Source: Bacteroidales bacterium
Lineage (GTDB): Bacteria; Bacteroidota; Bacteroidia; Bacteroidales; P3
Reading direction: 5' to 3'
Assembly: GCA_900769785.1 (NCBI GenBank)
Contig: CAAGHV010000226.1
Span: 1 to 6,756, forward strand
DNA: 6,756 nucleotides
In this document: piece after piece, positions 6,390 to 6,756 of the stretch
How the letters are laid out: the number at the start of each line of letters is the position of its first letter
Numbering within the stretch: the stretch's first letter is position 1
The notes under the pieces: generated by a model
What the model saw: the letters and a program-made list of their open reading frames with translations, nothing else
What the model was told of the DNA's origin: nothing
Databases searched by the model: none
Made by a program: the position numbers and the translations under genes

Positions 6390-6401
6390 ATATTAAAAAA
6401 G
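6383..6401 (-). promoter_or_regulatory. Candidate fourU-type RNA thermometer over the groEL ribosome binding site
   Basis: On the transcript CUUUUUU (6401-6395) can pair along its whole length with AAAGGAG (6389-6383): one G-C, four A-U and two G-U pairs. An inner A-U pair (6394 with 6390) leaves an AUA triloop. UUUU (6400-6397) sits opposite AGGA (6387-6384), the defining feature of fourU thermometers, which hold the ribosome binding site closed at low temperature. Heat-shock genes are typical hosts of such elements. The pairing is seen directly; thermosensing is inferred. The stem is weak, and U-runs near an A/G-rich site can arise by chance in AT-rich DNA. Confidence 0.42.
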
Positions 6402-6421
6402 TTTTTCTCTATTTAGTTTAT

Positions 6422-6700
6422 TTATACTATAGCGTAAATATCGCTTTCGCGCATTATCAAATAGTTGGTTCCGTCTATAGCTATTTCGGTTCCACTGTAT
6501 TTGCCATATAATACTTCGTCGCCTACTTTTACTGTCATAGGTTGATCTTTGGTACCGTTACCTACTGCTACTACTTTTCCGCGTTGTGGTTTTTCTTTTG
6601 CTGTATCAGGGATTATTATTCCGCTTACAGTTTTTGTTTCAGCTTCGGCAGGTTCTACAACAACTCTGTCGGCCAATGGTTTGATGTTCAATGTTGCCAT
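6422..6700 (-). CDS. groES: Co-chaperonin GroES (10 kDa, Hsp10)
   Basis: This is the heptameric lid that caps the GroEL ring during the folding cycle in the cytoplasm. The 92-residue sequence begins with the cpn10 signature LNIKPLADRVVVEPAEAE (4-21). The mobile loop follows (about 18-36), with the GroEL-contacting hydrophobic patch GIIIP (27-31). The beta-barrel comes next: GKVVAVGNG (41-49), VKVGDEVLYGKYSG (57-70) and the conserved end YLIMRESDIYAIV (80-92). Length and motifs are complete. It is the first visible gene of the chaperonin operon, 48 nt ahead of groEL. Only 38 nt of true sequence precede it before adapter begins, so the promoter and any CIRCE-type or sigma-factor control sites are missing. 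The upstream bases are A-rich with no Shine-Dalgarno match. Confidence 0.98.
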   Translation of the reverse strand: MATLNIKPLADRVVVEPAEAETKTVSGIIIPDTAKEKPQRGKVVAVGNGTKDQPMTVKVGDEVLYGKYSGTEIAIDGTNYLIMRESDIYAIV

Positions 6701-6738
6701 ATCTTTTTTTCTTTATTATATTTGTTATTATCTTTATT

Positions 6739-6756
6739 AGATCGGAAGAGCACACG
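6739..6756. other. Sequencing adapter remnant (Illumina TruSeq-type), not genomic
   Basis: The last 18 bases read AGATCGGAAGAGCACACG, identical to the start of the standard Illumina TruSeq read 1 adapter. They sit exactly at the window end, as expected for untrimmed read-through. Sequence from about 6739 onward should not be treated as part of the genome. The first one or two bases could by chance also be genomic. Confidence 0.95.

Noticed and set aside
6701..6738. groES promoter or CIRCE (HrcA) operator
   Set aside because: Only 38 genomic bases remain upstream of groES. They hold no TAnnTTTG and no part of the CIRCE inverted repeat, so the control region is off the contig.

Overview
The window is an AT-rich bacterial housekeeping segment in which every gene lies on the minus strand. 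It most likely comes from a member of the Bacteroidetes, probably Bacteroidales. The evidence is a textbook Bacteroidetes-type promoter (TTTG, 20 nt, TAACTTTG) before the sugar nucleotidyltransferase gene, an almost complete lack of Shine-Dalgarno sequences, protein sequences of Bacteroidales character (DnaX beginning MENYIVSARKYRP, GroEL ending in a GGM-rich tail with a final Tyr), and heavy use of ATA for isoleucine. The last 18 bases are not biological: they match the start of the Illumina TruSeq read-through adapter, so this is probably a short metagenomic or draft contig whose right end was not trimmed.

Layout in transcription order (right to left). groES (6700-6422) and groEL (6373-4736) form the chaperonin operon; its promoter is cut off by the contig end. 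The 48-nt groES-groEL gap holds the only strong ribosome binding site in the window, and a U-rich strand just upstream can pair with it in a fourU-thermometer-like hairpin. A 228-nt intergenic region (4508-4735) follows. It holds the groEL terminator, which has two mutually exclusive stems, a perfect 12-bp inverted repeat, and the promoter of the next unit. That unit is a mannose-1-phosphate guanylyltransferase gene (4507-3425) and asnS (3419-2019), 5 nt apart and closed by a strong intrinsic terminator. Last come dnaX (1899-151) and, 12 nt further on, the first 46 codons of a membrane protein that looks like a cation:proton antiporter, cut by the left end.

The genes serve separate core functions: protein folding, GDP-mannose supply, tRNA-Asn charging, replication clamp loading and ion exchange. 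I see no mobile element, CRISPR array, tRNA, rRNA or defence island. The best leads are regulatory. One is a 10-A run in dnaX where slippage in either direction meets a stop at once or within four codons, predicting a short gamma-like form. The other is the fourU-like hairpin masking the groEL ribosome binding site. No stretch over 300 bases lacks a gene.
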